Source: Nocardioides sp. GY 10127
Lineage (GTDB): Bacteria > Actinomycetota > Actinomycetes > Propionibacteriales > Nocardioidaceae
Assembly (NCBI RefSeq): GCF_004919085.1
Contig: NZ_STGL01000006.1
Coordinates: 1-64,000 of the forward strand
DNA length: 64,000 nucleotides
Direction of reading: 5' to 3'
The notes beneath the pieces are model-generated. The model ran no database searches and was not told the DNA's origin. It saw nothing but the letters and a program-made list of their open reading frames with translations. Position numbers and translations under genes: made by a program. Position 1 is the first letter of the stretch, and each line of letters opens with the position of its first letter. This document shows, piece by piece, positions 25,989 to 37,611 of the stretch.

Positions 25989-26825
25989 TCACTTGGGCTC
26001 GGAGCGCAGCACCCGCCGCAGGCCGAGCACGAAGGGAGCCACGACCCAGAGCAGCACCGAGGTGACGACCGCGACCGGGTTCTTGTCCAGCACCAGCAGC
26101 GTCGGGTCGCCGGTGGCCGCCTGGTACGGCGTCATCGAGTAGTTCATGTCGAAGTACGGGATGACGTCCGGCGCCCAGCTGAGCAGCGCCATGAGGATGC
26201 TGTAGACGACGACGGGCAGCAGCAGCGCCACCACGTAGAAGAACGCGATGCCACCGGGCGAGCTGAGGGTCACCAGCGCCAGGCCGAAGGCCATGAGGAA
26301 GTACGCGAGCAGCTGGACGATGATCCACACGAGCTGGTGGGCCTCGAGGTTCCAGAGCGTGTCGTAGCCGCTGAACGAGGCGTTGACGACGTTGGCCAGC
26401 ACGGCCAGGCCCATGGACACGGCGATGATGGCGACCGCGAAGATCACCACCGCGACGAGCTTGGCCAGGACGACGCGCAGGCGGTGCGGCTCGAGGGTGA
26501 AGGTCACCAGCCCGGTGCGCTGCCCCCACTCGCTGGTGACCGCGATGATCGGGAAGACCGGCAGCAGCAGCGTCAGCGGCGTCACCATCACCTGCACCCA
26601 GCCGTTGAAGCCGATCGCCAGGTCGTTGAGCTGGACGACGAGCTCGGTGATGCCGATGGCCGCCAGCAGGAGCAGGCCCGTGACCAGCATCAGCCAGAAC
26701 CCGGCGCGGGTGTCGGTCATCTTCCGCCACTCCACCGAGACGAGCCGGCCGAACGGCACGCGGGACGTGGCCGAGACGTCGATGGTGGCCGGCCCGGAGG
26801 GGCTGGACGCGCTGGTGGCGCTCAT
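25989..26825 (-). CDS. ABC-2 type transporter permease
   Basis: The 278-residue protein has six hydrophobic helices and the ABC-2 permease layout: a cytoplasmic start (SRVPFGRLVSVEWRKMTDTRAG), an extracellular-facing VVQLNDLAIGFNGW and the EWGQRTGLVTFTLEPHR loop common to permeases partnered with DrrA/CcmA-type ATPases. The start overlaps the ATPase stop by ATGA. It probably exports an unknown substrate. Confidence 0.88.
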   Translation of the reverse strand: MSATSASSPSGPATIDVSATSRVPFGRLVSVEWRKMTDTRAGFWLMLVTGLLLLAAIGITELVVQLNDLAIGFNGWVQVMVTPLTLLLPVFPIIAVTSEWGQRTGLVTFTLEPHRLRVVLAKLVAVVIFAVAIIAVSMGLAVLANVVNASFSGYDTLWNLEAHQLVWIIVQLLAYFLMAFGLALVTLSSPGGIAFFYVVALLLPVVVYSILMALLSWAPDVIPYFDMNYSMTPYQAATGDPTLLVLDKNPVAVVTSVLLWVVAPFVLGLRRVLRSEPK

Positions 26826-27739
26826 GCGGAGGCTCCCGTCTCGGTCGCGGGGGTCTCCCGCTGGGTGTCGGAGGTCAGCTGGAGGAAGAGGTCCTCGAGG
26901 TTCACGGTCGCGGCGCGCAGGTCGGTGAGGACCACACCCGCCTCGAGCGCGGCGCGGCCCACGACGACGGGCTCGACGTCGGCGCGCAGGCCGGTGCCCG
27001 CGGGCTCGACGTGGGCGCCGCCGGCGCGCAGGGCGGCGGCGAGGCGCTCGTTGTCCTCGCTCGTGACGTGGGTGGCCGCCTGTCCGGAGCGGGTGAGGCT
27101 CTCGCGGTCGCCGCGGGCCACGATCCGGCCCTGGCCGATGACGACCATCTCGTCCGCGATGATCTCGACCTCGTGCAGCAGGTGGCTGGAGAGCAGCACC
27201 GTGCCGCCGCGGTCGGCGAAGCCCTTGAGCAGCCCGCGCATCCACCGGATGCCGGCCGGGTCCAGGCCGTTGGCGGGCTCGTCGAGGATGAGCACCTGCG
27301 GGTCGCCGAGCAGGGCGTGGGCGATGCCGAGCCGCTGGCGCATGCCGAGGGAGTAGTTGCGGATCTTCCGCTTCGCCTCGGAGTCGGTGAGCGAGACCAG
27401 GGCGAGCATCTCGTCGACGCGGGAGGAGGGCAGACCCATCACCTTCGCGCCGAGCGCCAGCACCTCGCGGCCGCTGCGGCCCGCGTGCTGGGCCGAGGCG
27501 TCCAGCAGGACGCCGACGTGCCGGCCGGGGTTGGGGATGTCCTTGTAGGCGTGGCCGCCGATGAGGGCGCGCCCGGAGGTCGGCGGGGTGAGCCCCACCA
27601 TCATCCGCATCGTGGTGGTCTTCCCGGCGCCGTTGGGGCCGAGGAACCCCGTGACGCGACCGGGCTGGGCCTCGAACGTGACGTCGTCGACGGCGGTGTA
27701 GGCCCCGTAGGTCTTCGTCAGGGACTCGACGGTGATCAT
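26822..27739 (-). CDS. ABC transporter ATP-binding protein (CcmA/DrrA-like)
   Basis: The 305-residue ATPase has Walker A FLGPNGAGKTTT, the Q-loop region, signature YSLGMRQRLGIA and Walker B VLILDEPANGLDP, followed by a C-terminal extension of about 80 residues as in drug-export ATPases of the DrrA type. I prefer the ATG at 27739 (MITVESLTKTYG) to an ATG six codons earlier. With the permease it forms a two-gene exporter inserted between the MBL hydrolase and rph of the conserved actinobacterial block. Confidence 0.9.
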   Translation of the reverse strand: MITVESLTKTYGAYTAVDDVTFEAQPGRVTGFLGPNGAGKTTTMRMMVGLTPPTSGRALIGGHAYKDIPNPGRHVGVLLDASAQHAGRSGREVLALGAKVMGLPSSRVDEMLALVSLTDSEAKRKIRNYSLGMRQRLGIAHALLGDPQVLILDEPANGLDPAGIRWMRGLLKGFADRGGTVLLSSHLLHEVEIIADEMVVIGQGRIVARGDRESLTRSGQAATHVTSEDNERLAAALRAGGAHVEPAGTGLRADVEPVVVGRAALEAGVVLTDLRAATVNLEDLFLQLTSDTQRETPATETGASA

Positions 27740-27816
27740 GCCTTTACCCTGCACCATGGGTGGTCACGACTGCCGCAGGGGTCCCCTGCGGCCGCGCGTG
27801 TCGGCGTCGGACCGCC

Positions 27817-28617
27817 TCAGAGGTCGATCGTCATCCCCGGCTCGGCCAGCGAGCAGCGTCCGGCGAACCGGGTCCGGGCCTCCGCGAGCTGCGGCTCCCG
27901 CTCGTACCACGGCGGGATGTGGGTGAGCACCAGGTGGGCGGTGCCGGTGACGGTCGCCAGGTCGCCGCACTCGGCGGCGGTGAGGTGCAGGTTCGGCGGG
28001 TTCTCCACGCCCTCGCGGAAGGACGCCTCGGCCAGCAGGAGGTCGGCGCCGGCTGCCACCCGCTCCAGCTGGGCGCAGGGCCCGGTGTCACCGGTGTAGG
28101 CGAGCACCTTGCCGCCGACCTCGATCCGCAGGCCGTAGGCCAGGACGGGGTGGTCGACCTCGGTGGCGTGCACGGTGAACGGGCCCACGACGATGCCCTC
28201 GGCGGGGGCGTCCACCCAGTCGAGGAAGTCGAACTCCTCGCGCATGCCGGGGTCCTCCGGCAGGTCGTAGGCGCGCGCCATCCGGCCCGCGGTGCCCTCG
28301 GGGCCCCAGACGGGGATCACCGGCTGCTGGCCGGTGGGGTGGTACTTGCGCATGACGTAGTAGCCGCACAGGTCGAGGCAGTGGTCGGCGTGCAGGTGGC
28401 TCAGCAGCACCGCGTCGATGCCGAGCGGGTCGCTGTAGCGCTGGAGGTTGCCCAGCGCGCCGCTGCCGAGGTCGACGAGCACCCGCCACGTCCGCTCGCC
28501 GGTGCCGTCGTCGAAGGGCGCCTCGAGCACGTAGGACGACGCGGGCGACTCCGGCCCCGGGTAGGAGCCCGAGCAGCCGAGGACGGTGAGGCGGGGGCCG
28601 GTCAGGGGGCCGGTCAC
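27817..28617 (-). CDS. MBL-fold hydrolase, Rv1339-like (possible cyclic-nucleotide phosphodiesterase)
   Basis: The 266-residue metallo-beta-lactamase-fold protein has the zinc motif [13 protein letters not shown] at about 76-88, later ligands in YTGDTGPC and the final LTHIPPWY. By motif and position directly after murI it corresponds to M. tuberculosis Rv1339, reported as an atypical class II cAMP phosphodiesterase. RNase Z-like activity is an older alternative annotation. Its GTG start overlaps the murI stop (GTGA). Confidence 0.85.
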   Translation of the reverse strand: MTGPLTGPRLTVLGCSGSYPGPESPASSYVLEAPFDDGTGERTWRVLVDLGSGALGNLQRYSDPLGIDAVLLSHLHADHCLDLCGYYVMRKYHPTGQQPVIPVWGPEGTAGRMARAYDLPEDPGMREEFDFLDWVDAPAEGIVVGPFTVHATEVDHPVLAYGLRIEVGGKVLAYTGDTGPCAQLERVAAGADLLLAEASFREGVENPPNLHLTAAECGDLATVTGTAHLVLTHIPPWYEREPQLAEARTRFAGRCSLAEPGMTIDL

Positions 28618-29462
28618 GGGCGGCCGCCCGTCATCGGGGCGGGCAGGCCGCCGGCCCACTGGCCGACGCCGTCCAGCTCGGGGCCGAGGAACCGGCGCCC
28701 GATGCGCTCGAAGTCCTCGGGGGCGCCGGTGGTGAGGAACGTGTACGTCGGCGTGCCACCAGGGCGCATGAGGTCCTCCGCGACGAGCATCTTGTAGACG
28801 TCCTTGGCGCACTCCTCCGCCGAGCTGACGAGGGTGACCCCGTCGCCGACCACGTAGGAGATGACGCCCGTGAGCAGGGGGTAGTGGGTGCAGCCCAGGA
28901 CGAGGGTGTCGACGCCCGCCGCGACGAGCGGGTCGAGGTACTCGTGGGCGGCGACGAGGAGGTCCTGGCCGCCGGTCACTCCGGCCTCGACGAAGTCGAC
29001 GAACGCGGGGCACGCCTGGGTGTGCAGGTCGATCTGGGGCGCGGCGGCGAACGCATCGTCGTAGGCCATGGAGTCCGCGGTGGCGCGGGTGCAGATGACG
29101 CCGATCCGGCCGTTGTGCGAGGCGGCCACGGCGCGTCGGGTGGCCGGGAAGATCACCTCGACGACCGGGACGTCGTAGCGCTCCCGGGCGTCGCGCAGCA
29201 TCGCGGCGCTGGCGGAATTGCAGGCGATGACGAGCGCCTTGACCCCGAGGTCGACGAGGTGGTCCAGGCACTCGAGGGCGTACTCGCGGACCTCGCCGAT
29301 CGGCTTGGGCCCGTAAGGCTGACGCGCGGTGTCGCCGAGGTAGACGACCGACTCGTGCGGGAGCTGGTCGATGACGGCTCGGGCCACGGTGAGACCACCG
29401 AAGCCGGAGTCGAAGATCCCGATGGGGGCGTCCTTGCCCGCCGGGGTCGTCACTGGAGGCAC
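28614..29462 (-). CDS. murI: Glutamate racemase
   Basis: The 282-residue enzyme supplies D-glutamate for peptidoglycan. The two catalytic cysteines are visible in CNSASAAML and [22 protein letters not shown] marks the N-terminus. The GTG at 29462 lies seven bases after TAACCT, without a ribosome site. It is followed by the MBL hydrolase with a four-base overlap, as in mycobacteria. Confidence 0.96.
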   Translation of the reverse strand: MPPVTTPAGKDAPIGIFDSGFGGLTVARAVIDQLPHESVVYLGDTARQPYGPKPIGEVREYALECLDHLVDLGVKALVIACNSASAAMLRDARERYDVPVVEVIFPATRRAVAASHNGRIGVICTRATADSMAYDDAFAAAPQIDLHTQACPAFVDFVEAGVTGGQDLLVAAHEYLDPLVAAGVDTLVLGCTHYPLLTGVISYVVGDGVTLVSSAEECAKDVYKMLVAEDLMRPGGTPTYTFLTTGAPEDFERIGRRFLGPELDGVGQWAGGLPAPMTGGRP

Positions 29463-29469
29463 ACCGGAG

Positions 29470-29475
29470 AGGTTA
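29470..29475 (-). promoter_or_regulatory. -10 box, leaderless start of murI
   Basis: TAACCT on the minus strand ends seven bases before the GTG at 29462. Confidence 0.5.
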
Positions 29476-29634
29476 AGCGCAGGTGACGCCCGCGTGCACG
29501 GCGACGCGGCGCGTCGTGCACGTCACCCGTAGGAGAGCACGGTCGTGCCCCGCTCAGCGGGACCTCCCGCGTGGCGCGGATCTCACCCCGCGAGGACGCT
29601 GCGAGGACGCTCCGGGGTGCCGCCCCGCGCGTCC

Positions 29635-32408
<2,774 letters not shown>

Positions 32409-32462
32409 CTACCAGGTGCGACCGGGTCCCGCAGCCCGGCTGCGGGACCGTGCCGACCTGGG

Positions 32463-32750
32463 TCAGCAGCCGCCCGCGACGGCGGGCAGCACGACGACCT
32501 GGTCGCCGTCGGCCAGCGGGGCCTCGAGGCTACCGAGGAAGCGGACGTCCTCGTCGTTGACGTAGACGTTGACGAAGCGGCGGAGCACGATCTCGCCGTT
32601 CTTCTCCTCGACGAGGCGGTCCTTGATGCCGGCGTAGCTGGCCTCGAGGTCGTCGATGAGAGCGCTCAGGCTGGCGCCCTCGCCGGTGACGGCCTTCTCG
32701 CCGCCGGTGTAGGTGCGCAGGATGGTCGGGATGCGGACCTCGATGGCCAC
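32463..32750 (-). CDS. cysO: CysO sulfur-carrier protein with extra C-terminal cysteine
   Basis: The 95-residue ubiquitin-like (ThiS/MoaD-type) protein carries sulfur as a C-terminal thiocarboxylate in the CysM pathway. The ends match M. tuberculosis CysO: an IPTILRTYTGG start and VNVYVNDEDVRF in the middle. Mycobacterial CysO ends in Ala-Gly-Gly, but here the codons read GCG GGC GGC TGC TGA, giving Ala-Gly-Gly-Cys. The encoded protein is thus identical in form to the CysO-cysteine product that Mec hydrolyses, so Mec may first have to remove this Cys. The GTG at 32750 has AGGAG upstream. Confidence 0.93.
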   Translation of the reverse strand: MAIEVRIPTILRTYTGGEKAVTGEGASLSALIDDLEASYAGIKDRLVEEKNGEIVLRRFVNVYVNDEDVRFLGSLEAPLADGDQVVVLPAVAGGC

Positions 32751-32875
32751 TGGGTGCTCCTTGCTCGGGACTGCTGGTTGCGGTTCTCCCGGCCCCGTGG
32801 CGGGGCCGGCGGTGGTGCAGGTCTTCGGTGCGGCCCGGAGTGTCCTCCGGGGGTGGACCGGGGTGCGTCCGCGGC

Positions 32876-33310
32876 TCACGCCGAGGGCAGCGACTCCACG
32901 ACGGTGACCTCTTCCTCGGTCACGACGCCGTCGACGATCCGGTAGGAACGAAAGTCCACGGGGCCCTCGTTATTCCCGTGCTCCCGGGTGGAGACGAGGA
33001 CGTAGTGGGCGTTCGGCTCGCTCGCGAGCCCGATGTCGGTGCGGCTCGGGTAGGCCTCGGTGGCCGTGTGCGAGTGGTAGACGACCACCGGCTCCTCGTC
33101 GTTCGCCCACATCTGCTTGTAGAGGTCGAGCAACTCGGTGGAGTCGAACTCGTAGAAGGTGGGGCTGCCGGCGGCGTTGACCATCTCGACGAGCCGCTCG
33201 GGGCGGTCGCTGCCCTCGGGGCCGGCGACGATGCCACAGCACTCGTCGGGGTGGTCCCGCTTGGCGTGCGCGACGATGGCGTCTCGGGTGGCGCGGTCGA
33301 TGGTCAGCAC
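32876..33310 (-). CDS. mec: Mec-type JAMM metalloprotease
   Basis: The 144-residue protein has the JAMM/MPN+ zinc motif: an upstream Glu (DECCGIVAG) and VVYHSHTATEAYPSRTD. M. tuberculosis Mec (Rv1334) cleaves CysO-cysteine to release free cysteine. cysO lies 126 bases downstream. Because cysO here encodes its own C-terminal Cys, Mec may have a second role as processing protease. The GTG at 33310 lies seven bases after TACGCT; no ribosome site. Confidence 0.92.
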   Translation of the reverse strand: MLTIDRATRDAIVAHAKRDHPDECCGIVAGPEGSDRPERLVEMVNAAGSPTFYEFDSTELLDLYKQMWANDEEPVVVYHSHTATEAYPSRTDIGLASEPNAHYVLVSTREHGNNEGPVDFRSYRIVDGVVTEEEVTVVESLPSA

Positions 33311-33317
33311 GCCCGCC

Positions 33318-33323
33318 AGCGTA
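33318..33323 (-). promoter_or_regulatory. -10 box, leaderless start of mec
   Basis: TACGCT on the minus strand ends seven bases before the GTG at 33310. Confidence 0.5.
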
Positions 33324-33406
33324 GGGCGTGCGCGCGTGCCTGCCCGCATCCGCCCGGGTGCCGGACGCCGGGGCACCACGTCAGGACAGCACGTCAGGGG
33401 ACCGCG

Positions 33407-33874
33407 TCAGCGGACGAAGCGCGTGGCGGTCTCCCCCGCCAGGACGTCGGCGATGCGCCGCTCCATCTCCGCGGCCATCGGCGGCAGCGCGTCGAGGGGC
33501 CACCAGCGGACCTCGAGGTTCTCGTCGTCGCCCACGGCCGCCTCGCCGCCCAGCCACGTGCAGGCGAAGGTGAGGTCGAGGTAGACGCCCCGGTCGCCGT
33601 TGCCGTGGGTGACCTCGTCGCTCACGGAGACCGAGGCGAGCCGGTCGACGCTCACCTCGACCGAGGCCTCCTCCAGCGCCTCGCGCCGAGCCGCGACCGC
33701 GGGCTCCTCCCCCGGGTCGACGATGCCGGTGATCGGCGCCCAGCGGCCGTTGTCCGCCCGCAGCGTGAGCAGCACCTGCCCCTCGTGCACGACCACCGCG
33801 GTGACCGCGGGCAGCCAGAGCTGGTGGGTGCCCACCATCTCGCGCAGCGCCAGGACGAACGGGGGGATGGGCAC
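33407..33874 (-). CDS. NUDIX hydrolase
   Basis: The 155-residue protein carries a Nudix box GIVDPGEEPAVAARREALEEASV at about residues 49-71, in split form G-x5-E-x7-REA-x-EE. The surrounding fold is typical of small nucleotide diphosphatases. The substrate is unknown. The GTG at 33874 has GAGGAG upstream. In mycobacteria this position of the block lacks a Nudix gene, so it may be a lineage-specific addition. Confidence 0.9.
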   Translation of the reverse strand: MPIPPFVLALREMVGTHQLWLPAVTAVVVHEGQVLLTLRADNGRWAPITGIVDPGEEPAVAARREALEEASVEVSVDRLASVSVSDEVTHGNGDRGVYLDLTFACTWLGGEAAVGDDENLEVRWWPLDALPPMAAEMERRIADVLAGETATRFVR

Positions 33875-33898
33875 GGGGGCTCCTCTGCGGGGTGGGGG

Positions 33899-34483
33899 TC
33901 AGTGCGTGAGCGCGTGGACGAGCGTCTCCTGGAGACCGCCGACCCACTCGTAGACGTCGTGCGCGCGGGCGCGGGGGTCGTCCTCGGGAAGCGAGTCCCA
34001 GTACTCCTCGTCGTCCTCCTCGACGCCGAGCCGCACCGCGAGCGCGAGCCGGAGGTCGGTGAACGAGCGCAGCCAGAGCTGGGCGCCCGGCTCGTCCAGC
34101 TCCACGTCGATCGTGAGCCGGTCGTCCTCGTCGAGGTCGGCCGGCAGGCCGGCGTCCTCGAGGCCGTCGATGATCGCGGACGCCGCGCGGGCCTTGCCCT
34201 CGCGCAGGCCGTTCTCGGTGAACCGCCGGAAGTCGGCGGCCGCCTCCTCGTCGTCGGGGTAGGCGGTCGGGAACAGCCGGGCCAGCACCGGGTCGTCGGG
34301 CTCGGTGGTGGGGCCGCCGAAGTCGAGCAGCGCCTCGAGCGGGTCGCGGTCGTCGGGGACGGCGGCCTCGCTGTGCAGCAGCTCGACGAGCTGCGCGGCC
34401 AGGGACCGCAGCAGGTCGGCCTCGAAGCCGGTGAAGGTGGCGATCAGGTGCTTGCTGCGTCGGTGGCGGGTGAAGGCGCCCAC
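33899..34483 (-). CDS. DUF2017 protein (clpS-linked)
   Basis: The 194-residue DUF2017 protein, acidic with segments LLRSLAAQLVELLHSE and LFPTAYPDDEEAAADFRR, is nearly always encoded next to clpS in actinobacteria (Rv1332 region). Function unknown. Its GTG start is four bases after the clpS stop, with AAGGA inside clpS as ribosome site, so expression is tied to clpS. Confidence 0.88.
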   Translation of the reverse strand: MGAFTRHRRSKHLIATFTGFEADLLRSLAAQLVELLHSEAAVPDDRDPLEALLDFGGPTTEPDDPVLARLFPTAYPDDEEAAADFRRFTENGLREGKARAASAIIDGLEDAGLPADLDEDDRLTIDVELDEPGAQLWLRSFTDLRLALAVRLGVEEDDEEYWDSLPEDDPRARAHDVYEWVGGLQETLVHALTH

Positions 34484-34487
34484 GCTC

Positions 34488-34796
34488 TCAGTCGTCCTTC
34501 TGCATCGTGGCCCACAGGCCGTACTCGTGCATGGCCTGCACGTCGCGCTCCATCTCCTCGCGGCTGCCCGCGGAGACCACGGAGCGGCCGTCCTCGTGCA
34601 CCTCGAGCATCAGCTTCTCGGCCTTCTTCTCGGTGTAGCCGAAGTAGTGCTGGAAGACGTAGGTCACGTAGGACATGAGGTTGACCGGGTCGTTCCACAC
34701 GATGGTCACCCAGGGCTTGGCAGGGGTGATCAGCACCTCGTCCTCGAGGCCGGCACTGGTCGTCGGGTCGACCTCGACGGGGCTGGGTGCGGACAC
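34488..34796 (-). CDS. clpS: ATP-dependent Clp protease adaptor ClpS
   Basis: The 102-residue adaptor delivers N-end rule substrates to ClpC/ClpA. Conserved residues: [18 protein letters not shown] (Asn-Asp of the binding pocket), [18 protein letters not shown] and [17 protein letters not shown]. The GTG at 34796 is the preferred start. The divergent pncB gene begins 136 bases away, as in mycobacteria. Confidence 0.95.
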   Translation of the reverse strand: MSAPSPVEVDPTTSAGLEDEVLITPAKPWVTIVWNDPVNLMSYVTYVFQHYFGYTEKKAEKLMLEVHEDGRSVVSAGSREEMERDVQAMHEYGLWATMQKDD

Positions 34797-34919
34797 GCGC
34801 CCATGCTCGCACAGCGTCCCCACCCGTCACCGACCTCCTCCCCACCCGTGGCGCGCGTCTCCCCCGCCCGGGCGCCCCGCGACACGACCGGGTGGGGCGG
34901 GGCGGCGCCCCCGCAGCCC

Positions 34920-34925
34920 TACAGT
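34920..34925 (+). promoter_or_regulatory. -10 box, leaderless start of pncB
   Basis: TACAGT ends seven bases before the GTG at 34933. Confidence 0.5.
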
Positions 34926-34932
34926 CGTGGCC

Positions 34933-36216
34933 GTGACCCGCTCGACCGCGCTGCTGACCGACCACTACGAGCTCTCGATGCTCCAGGCGGCGCTGGCCGC
35001 GGGCACCGCCTCGAGGCGCTGCGTCTTCGAGCTCTTCGGCCGGCGCCTGCCCGAGGGCCGCCGCTACGGCGTGGTCGCGGGCACCGGCCGGGTGCTCGAC
35101 GCGCTGGAGGACTTCCGCTTCGACGAGGAGGTGCTCGCGTTCCTGGAGCCGGTTCTCGACGCCCCCACGCTGGAGCACCTCGCCGGCTGGCGGTTCACCG
35201 GCGACGTCCACGGCTACGCGGAGGGCGAGGTCTACACCGCGGGCTCCCCGCTCCTCGTGGTCGAGGGGACGTTCGCCGAGGCCGTCGTCCTCGAGACGCT
35301 CATGCTCAGCATCTACAACCACGACTCCGCGATCGCCTCGGCCGCCTCCCGGATGACCATGGCCGCCGAGGGCCGGCCGTGCATCGAGATGGGCGCGCGC
35401 CGCACCCACGAGGAGGCGGCCGTGGCCGCGGCGCGGGCCGCGTACGTGGCGGGCTTCGCCTCGACGTCCGTCCTGGCCGCCGGGCTGCGCTACGGCGTGC
35501 CCACCGCCGGCACCTCCGCCCACGCCTTCACCCTCCTCCACGACACCGAGCGGGACGCCTTCACCGCGCAGGTGCGCTCCCTGGGCACGGGGACGACGCT
35601 GCTCGTCGACACCTACGACGTGGCCGAGGCGGTGCGGACCGCCGTCGAGGTGGCCGGCACCGACCTCGGCGCCGTCCGGCTCGACTCCGGCGACCTCCTC
35701 GTGAGCGCCCGGGCCGTGCGCGCCCAGCTCGACTCCCTCGGCGCCACCCGCACCCGCATCACCGTCACCAGCGACCTGGACGAGCACGCCATCGCCGCGC
35801 TCGCCGCCGCGCCCGTCGACGGCTACGGCGTCGGCACCCAGCTCGTCACCGGCTCCGGGCACCCCACCTGCGCGCTGGTCTACAAGCTCGTGGCCCGCGA
35901 GGACGCGAGCGGGCGGCTCGCGCCGGTCGCGAAGCGGTCGACGGGCAAGGAGATGGTGGGCGGGCGCAAGTGGGCACGGCGTCGCTACGACGAGCACGGG
36001 ACGGCCGTGGCCGAGGTGATCGGCACCGGCGAGGCACCACCGCTCGCCGCGGACGAGCGGGACCTGCTGGTGCCGCTGGTGCTCGGCGGCGAGGTCGTCG
36101 GGCGCGAGCCCCTCGACGCCGCCCGCGACCGGCACGACCGCTCGCGGGCCGAGCTCCCCCTGGACGCGCGCAAGCTCTCCCGCGGCGAGCCCGTGCTGGC
36201 CACCGTGCGGGTCTGA
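34933..36216 (+). CDS. pncB: Nicotinate phosphoribosyltransferase
   Basis: The 427-residue enzyme makes nicotinate mononucleotide from nicotinate and PRPP. Landmarks are LLTDHYELSMLQAAL, IEMGARRTHEEAA, GTSAHAFTLLHD (catalytic His) and VRLDSGDLL. It is divergent from clpS (Rv1330c position) and is followed by pncA, so nicotinamide salvage is encoded together. A GTG two codons upstream is also possible. Confidence 0.95.
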   Translation: MTRSTALLTDHYELSMLQAALAAGTASRRCVFELFGRRLPEGRRYGVVAGTGRVLDALEDFRFDEEVLAFLEPVLDAPTLEHLAGWRFTGDVHGYAEGEVYTAGSPLLVVEGTFAEAVVLETLMLSIYNHDSAIASAASRMTMAAEGRPCIEMGARRTHEEAAVAAARAAYVAGFASTSVLAAGLRYGVPTAGTSAHAFTLLHDTERDAFTAQVRSLGTGTTLLVDTYDVAEAVRTAVEVAGTDLGAVRLDSGDLLVSARAVRAQLDSLGATRTRITVTSDLDEHAIAALAAAPVDGYGVGTQLVTGSGHPTCALVYKLVAREDASGRLAPVAKRSTGKEMVGGRKWARRRYDEHGTAVAEVIGTGEAPPLAADERDLLVPLVLGGEVVGREPLDAARDRHDRSRAELPLDARKLSRGEPVLATVRV

Positions 36217-36222
36217 CATCGG

Positions 36223-36270
36223 AAGGGCGAACGTCGCGAAGGGCGGACGTCGCGAGGGGCGGACGTCGCG
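36223..36270. repeat. 16-bp tandem repeat, three copies
   Basis: Three consecutive units of aaggGCGGACGTCGCG type (first copy GAACG) lie just after the pncB stop, with the start of a fourth. No known family. Confidence 0.75.
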
Positions 36271-36344
36271 AAGGCCCGCCCAGCGGACGCACACGTCCGG
36301 ACGGGTGTGACGTGACCCTCAGCCCAGCACCCCTGACCTGGGAC

Positions 36345-36350
36345 TAGCCT
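36345..36350 (+). promoter_or_regulatory. -10 box, leaderless start of pncA
   Basis: TAGCCT ends seven bases before the ATG at 36358. Confidence 0.5.
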
Positions 36351-36357
36351 GCTGGGC

Positions 36358-36933
36358 ATGGTGAGTGCGCTGATCGTCGTGGACGTCCAGAACGACTTCT
36401 GCGAGGGCGGCTCGCTCCCGGTCACGGGCGGCAACGCCGTGGCCGGCGCCATCGAGGGCGTCCTGGCCGAGTGGCGCGCGGGGGTCCCCGGCGCGCCGTC
36501 GTGGAGCCACGTCGTGGCCACCAAGGACCACCACGTCGACCCCGGTGACCACTGGGCCGAGCGCCCGGACTTCGTCTCGTCGTGGCCGGTCCACTGCGAG
36601 GTCGGCACCCCCGGCGAGGCCTTCCACCCGACCCTGGAGGCGGACACCTTCGAGGAGGTCTTCCTCAAGGGCGAGCACGAGGCCGCGTACTCCGGCTTCG
36701 AGGGCAAGGGCGGCGACGGGTCCGACCTGGCCTCGTGGCTGCGGCAGCGCGGGGTGACCGAGGTGGAGATCTGCGGCCTGGCCACCGACCACTGCGTGCG
36801 CGCCACGGCCCTCGACGCCGTGGACGCGGGCTTCCGCACCCGGGTGCTGACCCGGCTGTGCGCCGGCGTCGCTCCCGAGACCACGACCCGCGCCCTCACC
36901 GAGATGGAGGCCGCCGGGGTGGTCGTTGCCTGA
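36358..36933 (+). CDS. pncA: Nicotinamidase
   Basis: The 191-residue amidase converts nicotinamide (and, in mycobacteria, pyrazinamide) to the acid. The catalytic triad D9, K104 and C146 and the metal ligands D57, H59, H65 and H79 are all present. It provides nicotinate for PncB, encoded upstream. It overlaps the next gene by eight bases. Confidence 0.95.
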   Translation: MVSALIVVDVQNDFCEGGSLPVTGGNAVAGAIEGVLAEWRAGVPGAPSWSHVVATKDHHVDPGDHWAERPDFVSSWPVHCEVGTPGEAFHPTLEADTFEEVFLKGEHEAAYSGFEGKGGDGSDLASWLRQRGVTEVEICGLATDHCVRATALDAVDAGFRTRVLTRLCAGVAPETTTRALTEMEAAGVVVA

Positions 36934-37591
36934 CGGCCCCGTCGGCGACCCCGGGACGCGCCGGGACGCCGCGGACCCCGTGGACCCCGTGGTGCGGCTC
37001 GGCCCCCGCGTCGACGAGTCGCTGGCGGTCGCTCTGGAACGGCTGCGCGCCGAGCGCGGCGCGCGGGTCGTCGTCCTGGATCTCGGGGAGGCGGAGGGCA
37101 CGTGGGACGACGTCGCCCACCGCGCCCTGCTGGCGCGCTGCGTGCGCGCGGTGCTGGCGACCGACCTGCCGGTGGTCGCGGTGCTGGGCGACCGCGTCAC
37201 GACCGCCACCTGCGCGGTCGCGCTCGCCTGCGACGCGGTCGTGGCCGACCGCTCGACGAGCGTCCAGATCGCTCCCCCGGCGGTGGGCGGGCTGAGCCTC
37301 ACGCTGCCCGCCGCGGTGGGGCGCCTGCGCGCCCGGCGGATGCTGCTGCTCGGCGAGGCGGTCACCGCGGTCTCGGCCGCCGACTGGGGCGTGGTCACCC
37401 ACCTCGCGCCGTCGGGCAGCACCGCGCGGGCCCGGGCCGATGCCGTCGTCCGGGCGCTCCTCGAGGCCGACGCGCTCACCCTCGCCGGCACCCGTCGGGT
37501 GCTGGACGCCGACCTGGCGGCCCGGCTCGAGGAGGCCCTCGCCCACGAGGACCGCACCGCCTCCCTCCTGGCGCGGCACGCGGCCCGCTGA
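36926..37591 (+). CDS. Enoyl-CoA hydratase/isomerase-like protein
   Basis: This 221-residue protein has the crotonase fold: a weak oxyanion-hole region (AVLGDRVTTATCAVALACDAVVA, shortened here) and LLLGEAVTAVSAADWGVV. The canonical catalytic glutamates are not evident, so it may be a non-hydratase member. The start is probably TTG at 36926, overlapping pncA; this is uncertain. Function unknown. Confidence 0.7.
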   Translation: MPDGPVGDPGTRRDAADPVDPVVRLGPRVDESLAVALERLRAERGARVVVLDLGEAEGTWDDVAHRALLARCVRAVLATDLPVVAVLGDRVTTATCAVALACDAVVADRSTSVQIAPPAVGGLSLTLPAAVGRLRARRMLLLGEAVTAVSAADWGVVTHLAPSGSTARARADAVVRALLEADALTLAGTRRVLDADLAARLEEALAHEDRTASLLARHAAR

Positions 37592-37611
37592 ACCGCCTTC
37601 CCCACCACCTC

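Noticed and set aside
36223..36270. Attachment site or integration repeat
   Set aside because: A simple 16-bp tandem repeat just after a housekeeping gene with no integrase or mobile genes nearby.
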